Virus record (IMG/VR): IMGVR_UViG_3300031772_000048
Location: 1 to 52,738 of that record
Reading direction: 5' to 3' (one strand)
From: a virus
Length of the DNA: 52,738 nt
Below, piece by piece: positions 32,863 to 40,417 of the stretch. Each line of letters starts with the position of its first letter. Positions within the stretch are counted from its first letter, which is position 1. Both the position numbers and the translations under genes were made by a program. The notes under the pieces were generated by a model. The model saw only the letters and a list, made by a program, of their open reading frames with translations, was not told the origin of the DNA and did no database searches.

Positions 32863-33629
32863 TTAGAAAGTTTCGCCAAGTAATTCCTCAAGTATTATAT
32901 CGTGGTTCTGCACCTTCTCCTAAAGATGTTATGGAGCTTAAAGATAAATTGGGTATTAAAAAGATTGTTTCTTTGGATAAAGACACTGGCGATAGAATTG
33001 ATCGTTCTTGTAAAATGTTAGGAGTTGATCATGTTAAAATGTATATTGATCATACTCGTAAAAGTTTATATCATTTTTTATCACAAGATCTTAAAAAACT
33101 ATTTCTAGATGGTGGCCCGACTTTTATTCATTGTCATGAGGGCAAAGATCGTACTGGTTTAGCTATCGCTTTAGTCAAGTGTAAATTTCTGGGTATGGAT
33201 CCTGAAAAAGCTATACAAGAAGCCAAGTCATTCGGTTTTGGTATTGGTATTCCCCCACAGATGACTCATCTATATGAGAAACTTATTCGTTCTTGCAAAC
33301 CCGTTAAAGATACAAATAGTGCTGATATAGTTTCAAATGAAAGAGAGTATAAGGGTGACGGCCGAGATAGTTTTCTCGATGAAGGTCATCAAGGATCTTT
33401 TGCTCCGCACCTCGATCAAACTAAGCAAGACCCAATGGATTCATTATACCCCTCTACATTAGACCAATATCCTACACGTCAAAATTATCAAAGCCCACCA
33501 TTATTTCGGCATGATCCTAGCAACAGTGTTGCCATTCCCAATGTTGGCGAATATGACAATGACGCGGGACAACGTGGTTTTGGCCCGGTAGAACGTATGG
33601 ATGGATTTTTTTCAGAGGTAGGCCATTAA
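32859..33629 (+). CDS. Dual-specificity / tyrosine phosphatase-like protein with unusual C-terminal extension
   Basis: 256 residues. The signature HCHEGKDRTG (nucleophile Cys92, phosphate-binding Arg98) is the CX5R loop of cysteine-based protein phosphatases, preceded by the strand and helix typical of the dual-specificity family (QVLYRGSAPSPKDVMELKDK and IVSLDKDTGDR). Asp64, or one of the Asp residues near position 40, may be the general acid. After about residue 150 comes a disordered extension rich in Asp, Tyr, Pro and Asn. The substrate is unknown: phospho-proteins of the host, phosphoinositides or phosphorylated RNA ends are all conceivable for this fold. It is embedded among head genes and overlaps the upstream gene by four bases. 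Confidence 0.8.
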   Translation: MIRKFRQVIPQVLYRGSAPSPKDVMELKDKLGIKKIVSLDKDTGDRIDRSCKMLGVDHVKMYIDHTRKSLYHFLSQDLKKLFLDGGPTFIHCHEGKDRTGLAIALVKCKFLGMDPEKAIQEAKSFGFGIGIPPQMTHLYEKLIRSCKPVKDTNSADIVSNEREYKGDGRDSFLDEGHQGSFAPHLDQTKQDPMDSLYPSTLDQYPTRQNYQSPPLFRHDPSNSVAIPNVGEYDNDAGQRGFGPVERMDGFFSEVGH

Positions 33630-33630
33630 A

Positions 33631-34281
33631 ATGATCAAGAAGTCTTATTCTGTACAAATGAGTTATGATGTGTCTGATACTGAAAAGCAGCAGGCAGAGA
33701 AAGCGCTATTGTATTTTAAGGCCGCTGACAAATATCTAGCACAAGCTGCCGATCATCTTAATATCATGAAGACTCCTTTTAAAGATAATCCAGATATGAC
33801 AAGCGAAGATATCATGAAAGCTCGCGCCACCATTCGTCAGTTTAGAAATAAAGCCATTGATAATTTTGATAAGTTTAAAAGAGTATCTTTTGATTGCGTC
33901 AATCTTATGCAAACATTTTCTACTGACACTCAAACTCTTAAATTAATAAAATCATTTATTACCTCTATTGATGAGTTAGAAGTGAAAGTTAATGGATTTG
34001 CCGATCTATTTGGCGATTTGCAATCTAAAGAATTCACTAAAAATGTAGTTGCCGCCATTGAAGATATTCAAAAGCAGTGCGATGATATTGATGAAATTAT
34101 TGATGAAAGAATAGTTTCTCATATTCAAACTAATATCTTGGCAACTAGTTGGGTAGATTCTATTAGTAATGACTTGCAAATGAAAATAGAGAAGAAGACT
34201 CCGCTTATTGTGGATCTTTTTAATAAAAGGCAAGAGCAGTTAAATGATGCAGTAGAGGAGAAATCCACAACAGGAAACTGA
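33631..34281 (+). CDS. Helical protein of unknown function
   Basis: 216 residues, all-helical and charged, with long amphipathic segments (EKQQAEKALLYFKAADKYLA, then KAIDNFDKFKRVSFDCVNLM) that suggest a four-helix or coiled-coil bundle. It starts one base after the phosphatase stop and ends the operon: 104 bases with promoter-like sites follow. No motif is recognised. It could be a phosphatase partner or a structural protein. Confidence 0.45.
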   Translation: MIKKSYSVQMSYDVSDTEKQQAEKALLYFKAADKYLAQAADHLNIMKTPFKDNPDMTSEDIMKARATIRQFRNKAIDNFDKFKRVSFDCVNLMQTFSTDTQTLKLIKSFITSIDELEVKVNGFADLFGDLQSKEFTKNVVAAIEDIQKQCDDIDEIIDERIVSHIQTNILATSWVDSISNDLQMKIEKKTPLIVDLFNKRQEQLNDAVEEKSTTGN

Positions 34282-34308
34282 AATTAAATGGTAATATCGT
34301 CATATAAT
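34278..34308 (+). promoter_or_regulatory. First of two tandem promoter-like sites before the late operon
   Basis: CTGAAA at 34278-34283 (four of six matches to TTGACA) and TATAAT at 34303-34308 (perfect) are separated by 19 bases. The block ACTGAAATT is repeated 52 bases downstream in the second site with almost the same spacing, which supports function. The -10 box is also inside a small AT-rich inverted repeat (34300-34314). Confidence 0.45.
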
Positions 34309-34329
34309 ATATGAACTTTCTGTCTTAGA

Positions 34330-34359
34330 CTGAAATTTGTAGCAATATTACATTATAAT
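34330..34359 (+). promoter_or_regulatory. Second tandem promoter-like site before the late operon
   Basis: CTGAAA at 34330-34335 and TATAAT at 34354-34359 are separated by 18 bases. The ten bases CTTAGACTGA at 34324-34333 also occur in the intergenic region before the DNA polymerase (334-343). Transcription would start about 34366 and run into the 51-residue gene and the protease/scaffold ORF. Confidence 0.55.
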
Positions 34360-34385
34360 TGTGTGGTCTCCCATTTGGAGAGTTT

Positions 34386-34541
34386 ATGTTTATTAAACAC
34401 GGTGATGGAAAAATATTAAACGTTGTTGATGGTGAAGAGCTAACTGAAGATCAGAAAAAAGCCGTCAAGAAAGTTTCTAAAGAGTTCGTCAAACAATCTG
34501 ACGAATCAACTGATTCTTCTAAGAAGAAGTCGGAGAGCTAA
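34386..34541 (+). CDS. Small charged protein before the protease/scaffold gene
   Basis: 51 residues from ATG 34386, which has TGGAG five bases upstream. A TTG further upstream at 34359 is in frame but overlaps the promoter -10 box and has no ribosome binding site, so I reject it. The N-terminus is a small beta-type segment (MFIKHGDGKILNVVDGEEL), followed by a helical, Ser/Lys-rich disordered tail. It lies at the start of the late operon, five bases before the protease/scaffold gene. The role is unknown. Confidence 0.55.
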   Translation: MFIKHGDGKILNVVDGEELTEDQKKAVKKVSKEFVKQSDESTDSSKKKSES

Positions 34542-34546
34542 TACGC

Positions 34547-37500
34547 ATGCCCATTATTAAATTAGGTGAAGCACATGAAATTAAACTTGAGAACATGGAA
34601 TCATGTCTTCCCGAGGTTAGTGCTGAGGTCTTAGATAACTTTAGGAAATTTGCGAATAATCTGAAAAAGGTTGCCCCTAAAGCAGAAGACTTCCTATATT
34701 TTTCCGCCGTAATGATGCATGCTGCTGAAGCTGCCGCTTTGAATGAAGACGGCACTCCCAAACTAACAATTAAAGGCGAAGCAGTTGAAGTAGGCTGGGA
34801 TACATCGGGTAATACATGGAAGTGGACTTCTAATGACCCAAGTATAAAACCATATAAAAATTCTAATGGTGACATTTTTCCAGAAGCCGAATTAACCAAA
34901 GCTTACAAAAAATGGAAACATAAGCCTCTATGCGTAGATCATAAATCGAGTTCGGTTGATCATGTAAGAGGCTTTATTGTTGATACCTATTATGATCGTA
35001 GTCTCAAGCGAGTAATTGCTTTATGCGCCTTAGATAAGGCCGGATTTCCACAATTAGCTAGACAAATTTCTACTGGCGTTTCTAACTGCGTATCTATGGG
35101 TACTGCTGTTGGAAGAGCCATTTGCTATGATTGCGGTAGAGTCGCTCGTGCAGAGCCAGACTTCTGTAATCATATGAAAAACAAGACGTGCTACGGTGAA
35201 ATCAACGTAGATCTCAATCCAATTGAGCTATCTATTGTTGTGAATGGTGCTGATCCTAGAGCCAATATCAAACACATCATTGCCGCAGCCAACACTATGA
35301 ACACTTATCTCGAAAATAGAGCTAAGGAGTTAGAAAAAGTAGCATCTACATATTCTGCTACTATTATCAGAAGTAATGAATCTAATGGTTCAGAAGTTTC
35401 TGATATGAATACTATCTCGGTTCGTGGCGAATCTTTAGAGTCTTTTAAACAAGACTTCGAAAGAGGACTTGAGGAATTAGAGTCTCTTAATTCAAAAATT
35501 TCTGAAAAAGATACTAATTCTTCTGCATCTAATCAGTCGTCGGGTTCGATCGCTATGGATGAAGGTGCCCCGACGGATTCTGGATTGGCTCTCCAAACTC
35601 CGCCAATAAGATTGGCATCTGCTGATGTAGAAGCAGAATCACTAGCCGAACTTCAACAAGTTACAGCCGCTATTGAGGCCACGCTAAATCAAATGAAGAC
35701 GAGCTTGGATAAGTTAGCTAAAACTTCTACTATGAAAAAACAAGAGGAAAACATGTCTGGATCAAAAGAAATCAATAAGCAAGCTTATTTCCAGGGCGGC
35801 GGTGGCGTTAATGAGCCAACTCCAGGTCAAGTCAAATATCCAAAAGACGGGTTAAATGAGCAACTTCGTGAACACGAAGATAAGCACATGACCGGTCAAC
35901 CACCTTTCCCTGAGGTTGGTCCTGTGGATGGAATGCACCCTTCACCAGCTTCGGCTGATCCTTCTGGCGAATTAGAGCGTAAGAAAATGCTCGCTCGCGC
36001 TGAAGCAGAAGATAGGGCATTAAAACGTAATGCAATTGTTAACCTGGCAAAAGACGCTCTCCGAAACAGAGAAGCTTATTTTCAAGGTGCTGGTGGTGTA
36101 AACGAGCCAACTCCAGGTAAAGTTAAGTATCCAAAGGATAAACTTAACGAAGAACTTCGTGATTATGAAGATAAGCACATGGTTGGTCAACCGCCTTTCC
36201 CAGGTGTTGGTCCAGTTGATGGAATGCATCCTTCTCCAAGTTCTGCTGATACAAAAGATGAACTAAAGCGTAAGCAAATGTTAGCTAGAGCAGCCCTCCG
36301 TGCAAGATTTGTTAAGGCCGCTAATCGTAATGGTACTCAGAATAAAGCTAAGAGTGCTTGGGAAGTTTTCCTTGGTGATAGACTATTGTTAACAGCCTCT
36401 GTTGAAGATTTGTCTGGCGGAAATACTGACGTACTATATGATTCAATTGCTACTAAGGCTTTCGGCGCCAGCTTGATCGAAAAGGTCAAAGTTAATGGTG
36501 CGGATGCAGTTAGTAGACTAATTAAGAGAGCCGCTGAACCAGGCGCTCCTCCAGCCCCTCCAGGCGATCCAGCCGCAGCACCACCAGGTGGTGAGATGGG
36601 TGCCGCACCAGAAGCTGGTCCTCCAGCCGAAGATGAAGGTAAATCTGGCGATCCTAAGCAACATGCTCTACAATTATCTGAAAAGGTAATGAATCTCAGC
36701 TCCGATCTTCACGAAGCAGTTCGTGCTTTGGCCGGCGAACAAGCTGAAATGGGTGGCGCAGAAGCCGCTCCAGCAGGTGGTGTTGGTGGTCCAGCAGGTG
36801 GCCCAATGGCCGCTGATGATCAAGATGCTCGCAAGAAGAAGATGGATTCTTCCAAAGAAGCTTCTGATAGTTTTAGCACTTCCACTCTCAATACTTTGAG
36901 AAGAGAATTAAATGGCGCATTAACTCATGCAATGAAAGAAGCTGTTGCTGACCTTAATGAACACCAGCAAGAACTAGACATGATTGTTGGTATGTACGAC
37001 AAGGGAGCTGTCAACGACACTAATCAAGATTTTGTTGGCACTATTGTAGAAGACGCATTAAATGAAGCTAAGACCTCAGTGGCCGATGGTTTCAAGTTGA
37101 TGACCGCCTTTGTTAAGTATGCTCGTGGTACCAAAGCCATTGTCAAACGTGCTGAGATTGAATCAGAACTTGAAGCACTAGCCGAAGGAGATACGATGAG
37201 CGATAAGAACGATAGTCACTCCGCAGACGGCGGTGACTTAATGGGACTAATTAACGACACCAATGCCGATTTGGATGCGGTTCATGATATGATGAACCAT
37301 GAAGGAATGGACGATTTAGGTGACCTAGGTATTGATGGTCTTCTTGAAGAAGGCCATGAAGACCACGAAGATCACGAAGATCCTCTTCTAGAAGGTTTGG
37401 CAGATGATAATGATGTCGAAATTAAACCAGAAGAATTGAAGATGCTAACTCAAGCTTCGTTTGATAACAGAGCTGGCCGCGCATCACTCAGAGCCAAATT

Positions 37501-38224
37501 AGCAGCCGATGCTCTTGGTAAAGAAGAAGACGGAGAACTACAGGATATGTCCAAGCAAAAGTTTAGCGATATGCTAGATGCTTCTCAGAAGCACACTGAT
37601 GGACAAACTGATTTGGATGTCAAGCCATCCGATAGTCTTGGATTGGTTGAGACCATTCAAGAAACAAACAAGGCCATGATGGATGTCGCCAAAGCTCCAC
37701 CAAAGGTTCGCAAAGAAGCAGAAGCTATTCAGAGACTCGTTTCTGAAGGTAAATTGGATCCAAGAGATGTTGACGCTCTAGTGGCAGAAGGTCTTGACAA
37801 GGATGCAGTTGCTTACTGGAAGAAGTACTTCGGTGAGGTTGATGGTGGTGGTGAATTTGCTAGTGAATTAGTAAAGGAACACGTCAAGTCGGCCATGGAA
37901 GAGGAACTTAATAAATTCCGCGTCAAGTTAGCTCGTGCTTATGAACTAACCTATGACATGGTTGATCGTGGTCTCTGTCGTCATGATAGGGCAACTATCT
38001 CTGATCAAGTTGATCAAGTTATGAAGTTTAATGATGATGCCTTTGAGTCTCTCAAGAAAGTAGTTGCACGTCATGAACCAGGCGCCCTTCGCAAAGAAGC
38101 GGGCCGTATTCCACAAGTTGGACTCAGAGGTGATGGTGAATTCTCTCCAGTAACCGCCGCAGTCGAAGAAGATTCATATGCCCAATTGTCTTCTATGTTC
38201 GGAACTAAAAAGGGTGTGTTCTAA
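34547..38224 (+). CDS. Prohead-protease-like domain fused to scaffold-like regions (composite ORF)
   Basis: 1225 residues. The N-terminal 260 residues resemble prohead proteases: KPLCVDHKSSSVDHVRGFIV with probable catalytic His132, STGVSNCVSMGTA with probable Ser183, and a nearby zinc-like CYDCG...CNH site. The later part is acidic, Ala/Glu-rich and helical like scaffolding protein, with two tandem repeats of about 97 residues (from 413 and 510) each beginning AYFQG, a Pro/Gly-rich linker, a DDQDARKK motif, and a C-terminal module shared with the 4947 gene product. Two in-frame ATGs with good ribosome binding sites, at 35753 (residue 403) and 37196 (residue 884), could yield separate products of 823 and 342 residues, like lambda C/Nu3. 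Protease identity is a pattern call. Confidence 0.65.
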   Translation: MPIIKLGEAHEIKLENMESCLPEVSAEVLDNFRKFANNLKKVAPKAEDFLYFSAVMMHAAEAAALNEDGTPKLTIKGEAVEVGWDTSGNTWKWTSNDPSIKPYKNSNGDIFPEAELTKAYKKWKHKPLCVDHKSSSVDHVRGFIVDTYYDRSLKRVIALCALDKAGFPQLARQISTGVSNCVSMGTAVGRAICYDCGRVARAEPDFCNHMKNKTCYGEINVDLNPIELSIVVNGADPRANIKHIIAAANTMNTYLENRAKELEKVASTYSATIIRSNESNGSEVSDMNTISVRGESLESFKQDFERGLEELESLNSKISEKDTNSSASNQSSGSIAMDEGAPTDSGLALQTPPIRLASADVEAESLAELQQVTAAIEATLNQMKTSLDKLAKTSTMKKQEENMSGSKEINKQAYFQGGGGVNEPTPGQVKYPKDGLNEQLREHEDKHMTGQPPFPEVGPVDGMHPSPASADPSGELERKKMLARAEAEDRALKRNAIVNLAKDALRNREAYFQGAGGVNEPTPGKVKYPKDKLNEELRDYEDKHMVGQPPFPGVGPVDGMHPSPSSADTKDELKRKQMLARAALRARFVKAANRNGTQNKAKSAWEVFLGDRLLLTASVEDLSGGNTDVLYDSIATKAFGASLIEKVKVNGADAVSRLIKRAAEPGAPPAPPGDPAAAPPGGEMGAAPEAGPPAEDEGKSGDPKQHALQLSEKVMNLSSDLHEAVRALAGEQAEMGGAEAAPAGGVGGPAGGPMAADDQDARKKKMDSSKEASDSFSTSTLNTLRRELNGALTHAMKEAVADLNEHQQELDMIVGMYDKGAVNDTNQDFVGTIVEDALNEAKTSVADGFKLMTAFVKYARGTKAIVKRAEIESELEALAEGDTMSDKNDSHSADGGDLMGLINDTNADLDAVHDMMNHEGMDDLGDLGIDGLLEEGHEDHEDHEDPLLEGLADDNDVEIKPEELKMLTQASFDNRAGRASLRAKLAADALGKEEDGELQDMSKQKFSDMLDASQKHTDGQTDLDVKPSDSLGLVETIQETNKAMMDVAKAPPKVRKEAEAIQRLVSEGKLDPRDVDALVAEGLDKDAVAYWKKYFGEVDGGGEFASELVKEHVKSAMEEELNKFRVKLARAYELTYDMVDRGLCRHDRATISDQVDQVMKFNDDAFESLKKVVARHEPGALRKEAGRIPQVGLRGDGEFSPVTAAVEEDSYAQLSSMFGTKKGVF
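35743..35755 (+). promoter_or_regulatory. Internal ribosome binding site and start codon 1
   Basis: AGAGGA at 35743-35748 lies four bases before the in-frame ATG at 35753. Translation from here gives MSGSKEINKQAYFQGGGG, which parallels the true N-terminus of the 22055 gene product (MSLNKKGYFQGGGG). That agreement makes use of this start likely. It falls between the protease domain and the first repeat. Confidence 0.6.
35783..36310 (+). repeat. Two tandem protein repeats of about 97 residues
   Basis: Copies start at 35783 and 36074, 291 bases apart. Each contains AYFQG[GA]GGVNEPTPG, KYPKD, NE.LR.(H/Y)EDKHM.GQPPFP, VGPVDGMHPSP and ends in a basic helix (ELERKKMLARA or ELKRKQMLARA). The nucleotide sequences differ at many third codon positions, so the duplication is old and the protein sequence is under selection. 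Confidence 0.9.
37185..37198 (+). promoter_or_regulatory. Internal ribosome binding site and start codon 2
   Basis: AAGGAG at 37185-37190 is five bases before the in-frame ATG at 37196, a near-ideal signal. The product would begin MSDKNDSHSADGGDL and run 342 residues to the common stop, containing the acidic scaffold-like region and the shared C-terminal module. Confidence 0.6.
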
Positions 38225-38249
38225 AGCTTAACCTAGAACGAGGATACAA

Positions 38250-39020
38250 ATGAAAAACCAAAGCGTATCAGATTTTGTAGCTGCAACTATGGATGCAGTT
38301 CTAAACAGCAAAGAGCACAAGTCTTTGTTTGCAACACAATATAAGAAGGCGGGCGAATCTATGTGTGCTAAACACAGTAAGATGGATAGCTGCGCTGCCG
38401 ATGACGAGAATGATGCTCGCAAAAAGAGGGATACCGATGAGGATTCTTCTAGTGCTTGGGACGATAATGATGCTCGCAAAAAGAGAGATACCGATGAGGA
38501 CTCTAGCGATGCTGATGATAATGATGCTCGCAAAAAGAGAGATACTGATGAAGACTCTAGCGATGCAGACGACGATGATGACAACGATGCTGAGGATCCT
38601 AAGAAGCCAGTCAAATTTGATCCTAACTTTGGTGGCCGTGATGTTGGCGGGCCTTCCGTCAGTAAAGCTGATGATATGGAAGCCTCTGCCGCATTCGATG
38701 TAGCTATTGATAGCTTATTGACCGCATCTGCCGCTTTAGACTCAGTTGGTCTAGGTCGTGGTTCTGCTCTTACTTTGAAGATCGCTTCTTTGGTTGTTGA
38801 AGCCAAGAAGAAGGACTCAAAAGATAAGAAGGATGAGAAAAAGAAGAAGGACGATAAGAAAAAGAAGGACAAAGATACTCAGTCTGCTAAAGACAAGAAA
38901 TCTAATCCTTTTGCCAAGAAGAAGGATGATAAGAAAGATGATAAAAAGAAACCATCATCTTCGAAACCATCATCTTCTAAGCCATCTAGCTCTTCATCTT
39001 CCTCTCCAAAGAAAAAGTAA
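38250..39020 (+). CDS. Repeat-rich charged protein of unknown function
   Basis: 256 residues. A short helical N-terminus with three cysteines (SMCAKHSKMDSCAAD) is followed by three tandem copies of a charged repeat, DNDARKKRDTDEDSS, then a helical middle (DSLLTASAALDSVGLGRGSA, LTLKIASLVVEAKKK) and a long Lys/Asp tail ending in Ser/Pro/Lys repeats (KPSSSKPSSSKPSSSS). The charge alternates from acidic to basic, which would suit an internal head protein binding DNA or scaffold. A DDQDARKK motif in the preceding ORF matches the repeat core. GAGGA at 38240-38244 is the ribosome binding site. There are no enzymatic motifs. Confidence 0.5.
   Translation: MKNQSVSDFVAATMDAVLNSKEHKSLFATQYKKAGESMCAKHSKMDSCAADDENDARKKRDTDEDSSSAWDDNDARKKRDTDEDSSDADDNDARKKRDTDEDSSDADDDDDNDAEDPKKPVKFDPNFGGRDVGGPSVSKADDMEASAAFDVAIDSLLTASAALDSVGLGRGSALTLKIASLVVEAKKKDSKDKKDEKKKKDDKKKKDKDTQSAKDKKSNPFAKKKDDKKDDKKKPSSSKPSSSKPSSSSSSSPKKK
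38412..38576 (+). repeat. Three tandem copies of a charged peptide repeat
   Basis: Copies begin at 38412, 38469 and 38523, spaced 57 and 54 bases, and encode DARKKRDTDEDSS separated by Asp/Ala/Asn-rich spacers. The units are nearly identical at DNA level (GATGCTCGCAAAAAGAG is invariant), which indicates recent expansion and a possible site of slippage or copy-number change. Confidence 0.9.
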
Positions 39021-39036
39021 CACTTAGTAGGTGAAC

Positions 39037-39522
39037 ATGTTTAAAAAAGCTAATTTTGAGGATGAGATCTATCGTTCGATGGAAACAACTCTGGTTAAAA
39101 CCCAGACTGAAAATAAACACGGATTCAATAAATTAGCCAAAGCTACTGACCTATTAAATACTGCCGCCAATATTTTTGATCAGGCCGGCATGTATAATCA
39201 ATCTAAAGAAGTTACAAAAGTCTTGCAATCATTGGCTGTTGATCAGTTAATGAGCGAGGCTTTTTCTTTGGCTGATTTGACAGATAAAATTGATGTTTTA
39301 GGCATTTCTGAAAATGATTTGCATAATATGTTAGATATGTCACCAATCTCCCAACTGATTCATTTGGCCAAAAAACTTGGTAGTGTTCTCAAAGGAGATA
39401 GTACTTTATCAGAAGAGGCGCACAAATTAGCAGAAGAGCATGATATTACTGATCCTGATGTTAAGGATAAACTAGTTAGTCATATTCTAACGGCTCTTAA
39501 AGTAGCTAAGTTTTTCGTATAA
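39037..39522 (+). CDS. Helical protein, paralogue of the next gene
   Basis: 161 residues from ATG 39037; the GTG at 39031 lies inside the probable ribosome binding site AGGTG and is rejected. The N-terminal 70 residues (FEDEIYRSMETTLVKTQTEN, then DLLNTAANIFDQAGMYNQSK) align with the N-terminus of the following gene product, including an amphipathic helical hairpin ending in VLQSLA. The remainder is helical. The two genes are seven bases apart, so a tandem duplication with later divergence is likely. Function is unknown; the location between protease/scaffold and capsid genes suggests an internal head protein. Confidence 0.55.
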   Translation: MFKKANFEDEIYRSMETTLVKTQTENKHGFNKLAKATDLLNTAANIFDQAGMYNQSKEVTKVLQSLAVDQLMSEAFSLADLTDKIDVLGISENDLHNMLDMSPISQLIHLAKKLGSVLKGDSTLSEEAHKLAEEHDITDPDVKDKLVSHILTALKVAKFFV

Positions 39523-39529
39523 GGGTATC

Positions 39530-40363
39530 ATGCTAAAATCACTTTTTGAAAATGAACTAATTTCTGGTATGCAACAAGAGTTGCGCAAACAAGCTTCAGA
39601 TGAAACGCCAAATCTTTCTAAGGCGGCCGAATGTTTACATACAGCTTTAGAAATTTTTGAAGAACAAGGCATGACGGCTAGAGCCGATCAAGTTTTGCAG
39701 CTATTGGAAAATATCAATCGAGATCCCGCGCCTACAGTAAAAAAAGCTGCTAAAATACATTCTTTACAACAATTAATGGAGGCGGGCGTTACTCAACGCG
39801 ACCTTCGTGAATTTGCTAAAGATAATCCAATGGCAGTTGCCAAACTTAATTTGACTTTGCGTCGATTGGGACTCTCAGATCATGAAGTTGCTAAATTTCT
39901 TGGCCCTAATCGCGTTATGTCGGAAGAGAAGGCCCACAAAACTTTAAATCCTAACAGCCCCAGCTCTTTCTTAGAATTTGAAAGCCTAGCTCCTGTGACG
40001 GAACCAAGTGATAAAGGCGGAGAACTTTTAGAGTTCAAGAGCAGCCTTGCTGCTTCTAAAAAAAAAGTATTAAGTGACCGTCACACTAAGGGATTAACTC
40101 CTGACAAGGCAGTTTCTAATTATAAAAAGCATGGCACGCCATTTAATATGGCTGATGATAATTGCGCCATTGATTTGCCCCCGCCATCCGATCATCTAAA
40201 TGTAGATGATTGGGATGTTGATTTTGCGGACATATTAAATTCACCAACTTTTGATATTGATGCATCCGATGATGAATTGATGTTAATGGAAGTTAAAGAA
40301 GACTCTCTGGAAGTTTTGGAAGCAGATGTTCCAATGGAAGACTTCGAAGATGAAAGAGATTAA
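39530..40363 (+). CDS. Helical protein, paralogue of the previous gene
   Basis: 277 residues. The N-terminal region (LFENELISGMQQELRKQASD, then ECLHTALEIFEEQGMTARAD and VLQLLENI) matches the previous gene product in order and spacing. A second helical segment (KIHSLQQLMEAGVTQRDLRE, then NLTLRRLGLSDHEVAKFLG) may be another helix-turn-helix-like unit. The C-terminal 110 residues are acidic, ending MEDFEDERD. No catalytic motif is present. An acidic tail on a helical domain fits a scaffold-interacting or internal protein. Confidence 0.5.
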   Translation: MLKSLFENELISGMQQELRKQASDETPNLSKAAECLHTALEIFEEQGMTARADQVLQLLENINRDPAPTVKKAAKIHSLQQLMEAGVTQRDLREFAKDNPMAVAKLNLTLRRLGLSDHEVAKFLGPNRVMSEEKAHKTLNPNSPSSFLEFESLAPVTEPSDKGGELLEFKSSLAASKKKVLSDRHTKGLTPDKAVSNYKKHGTPFNMADDNCAIDLPPPSDHLNVDDWDVDFADILNSPTFDIDASDDELMLMEVKEDSLEVLEADVPMEDFEDERD

Positions 40364-40417
40364 ATTCAAACGGTTATATAGGTACTAGAGAGCCATATAG
40401 GTGATTAAAGGATATTC

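Noticed and set aside
35783-36120. TEV protease-like site in YFQG
   Set aside because: Only YFQG is shared; the ENL residues are missing, and the motif belongs to a longer phage-specific box.
38412-38576. CRISPR array
   Set aside because: The near-identical units are three in-frame protein repeats inside a gene, without palindromic repeats or unique spacers; no other array-like series was seen.
38228-38872. A 214-codon open frame on the minus strand
   Set aside because: It lies fully opposite the repeat-rich + strand gene, is nearly all Ser/Leu/Phe as the complement of Lys/Asp/Glu codons, and has no ribosome binding site or neighbour on its strand.
39031-39036. GTG start two codons upstream of 39037
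   Set aside because: It lies inside the AGGTG ribosome binding site of ATG 39037.
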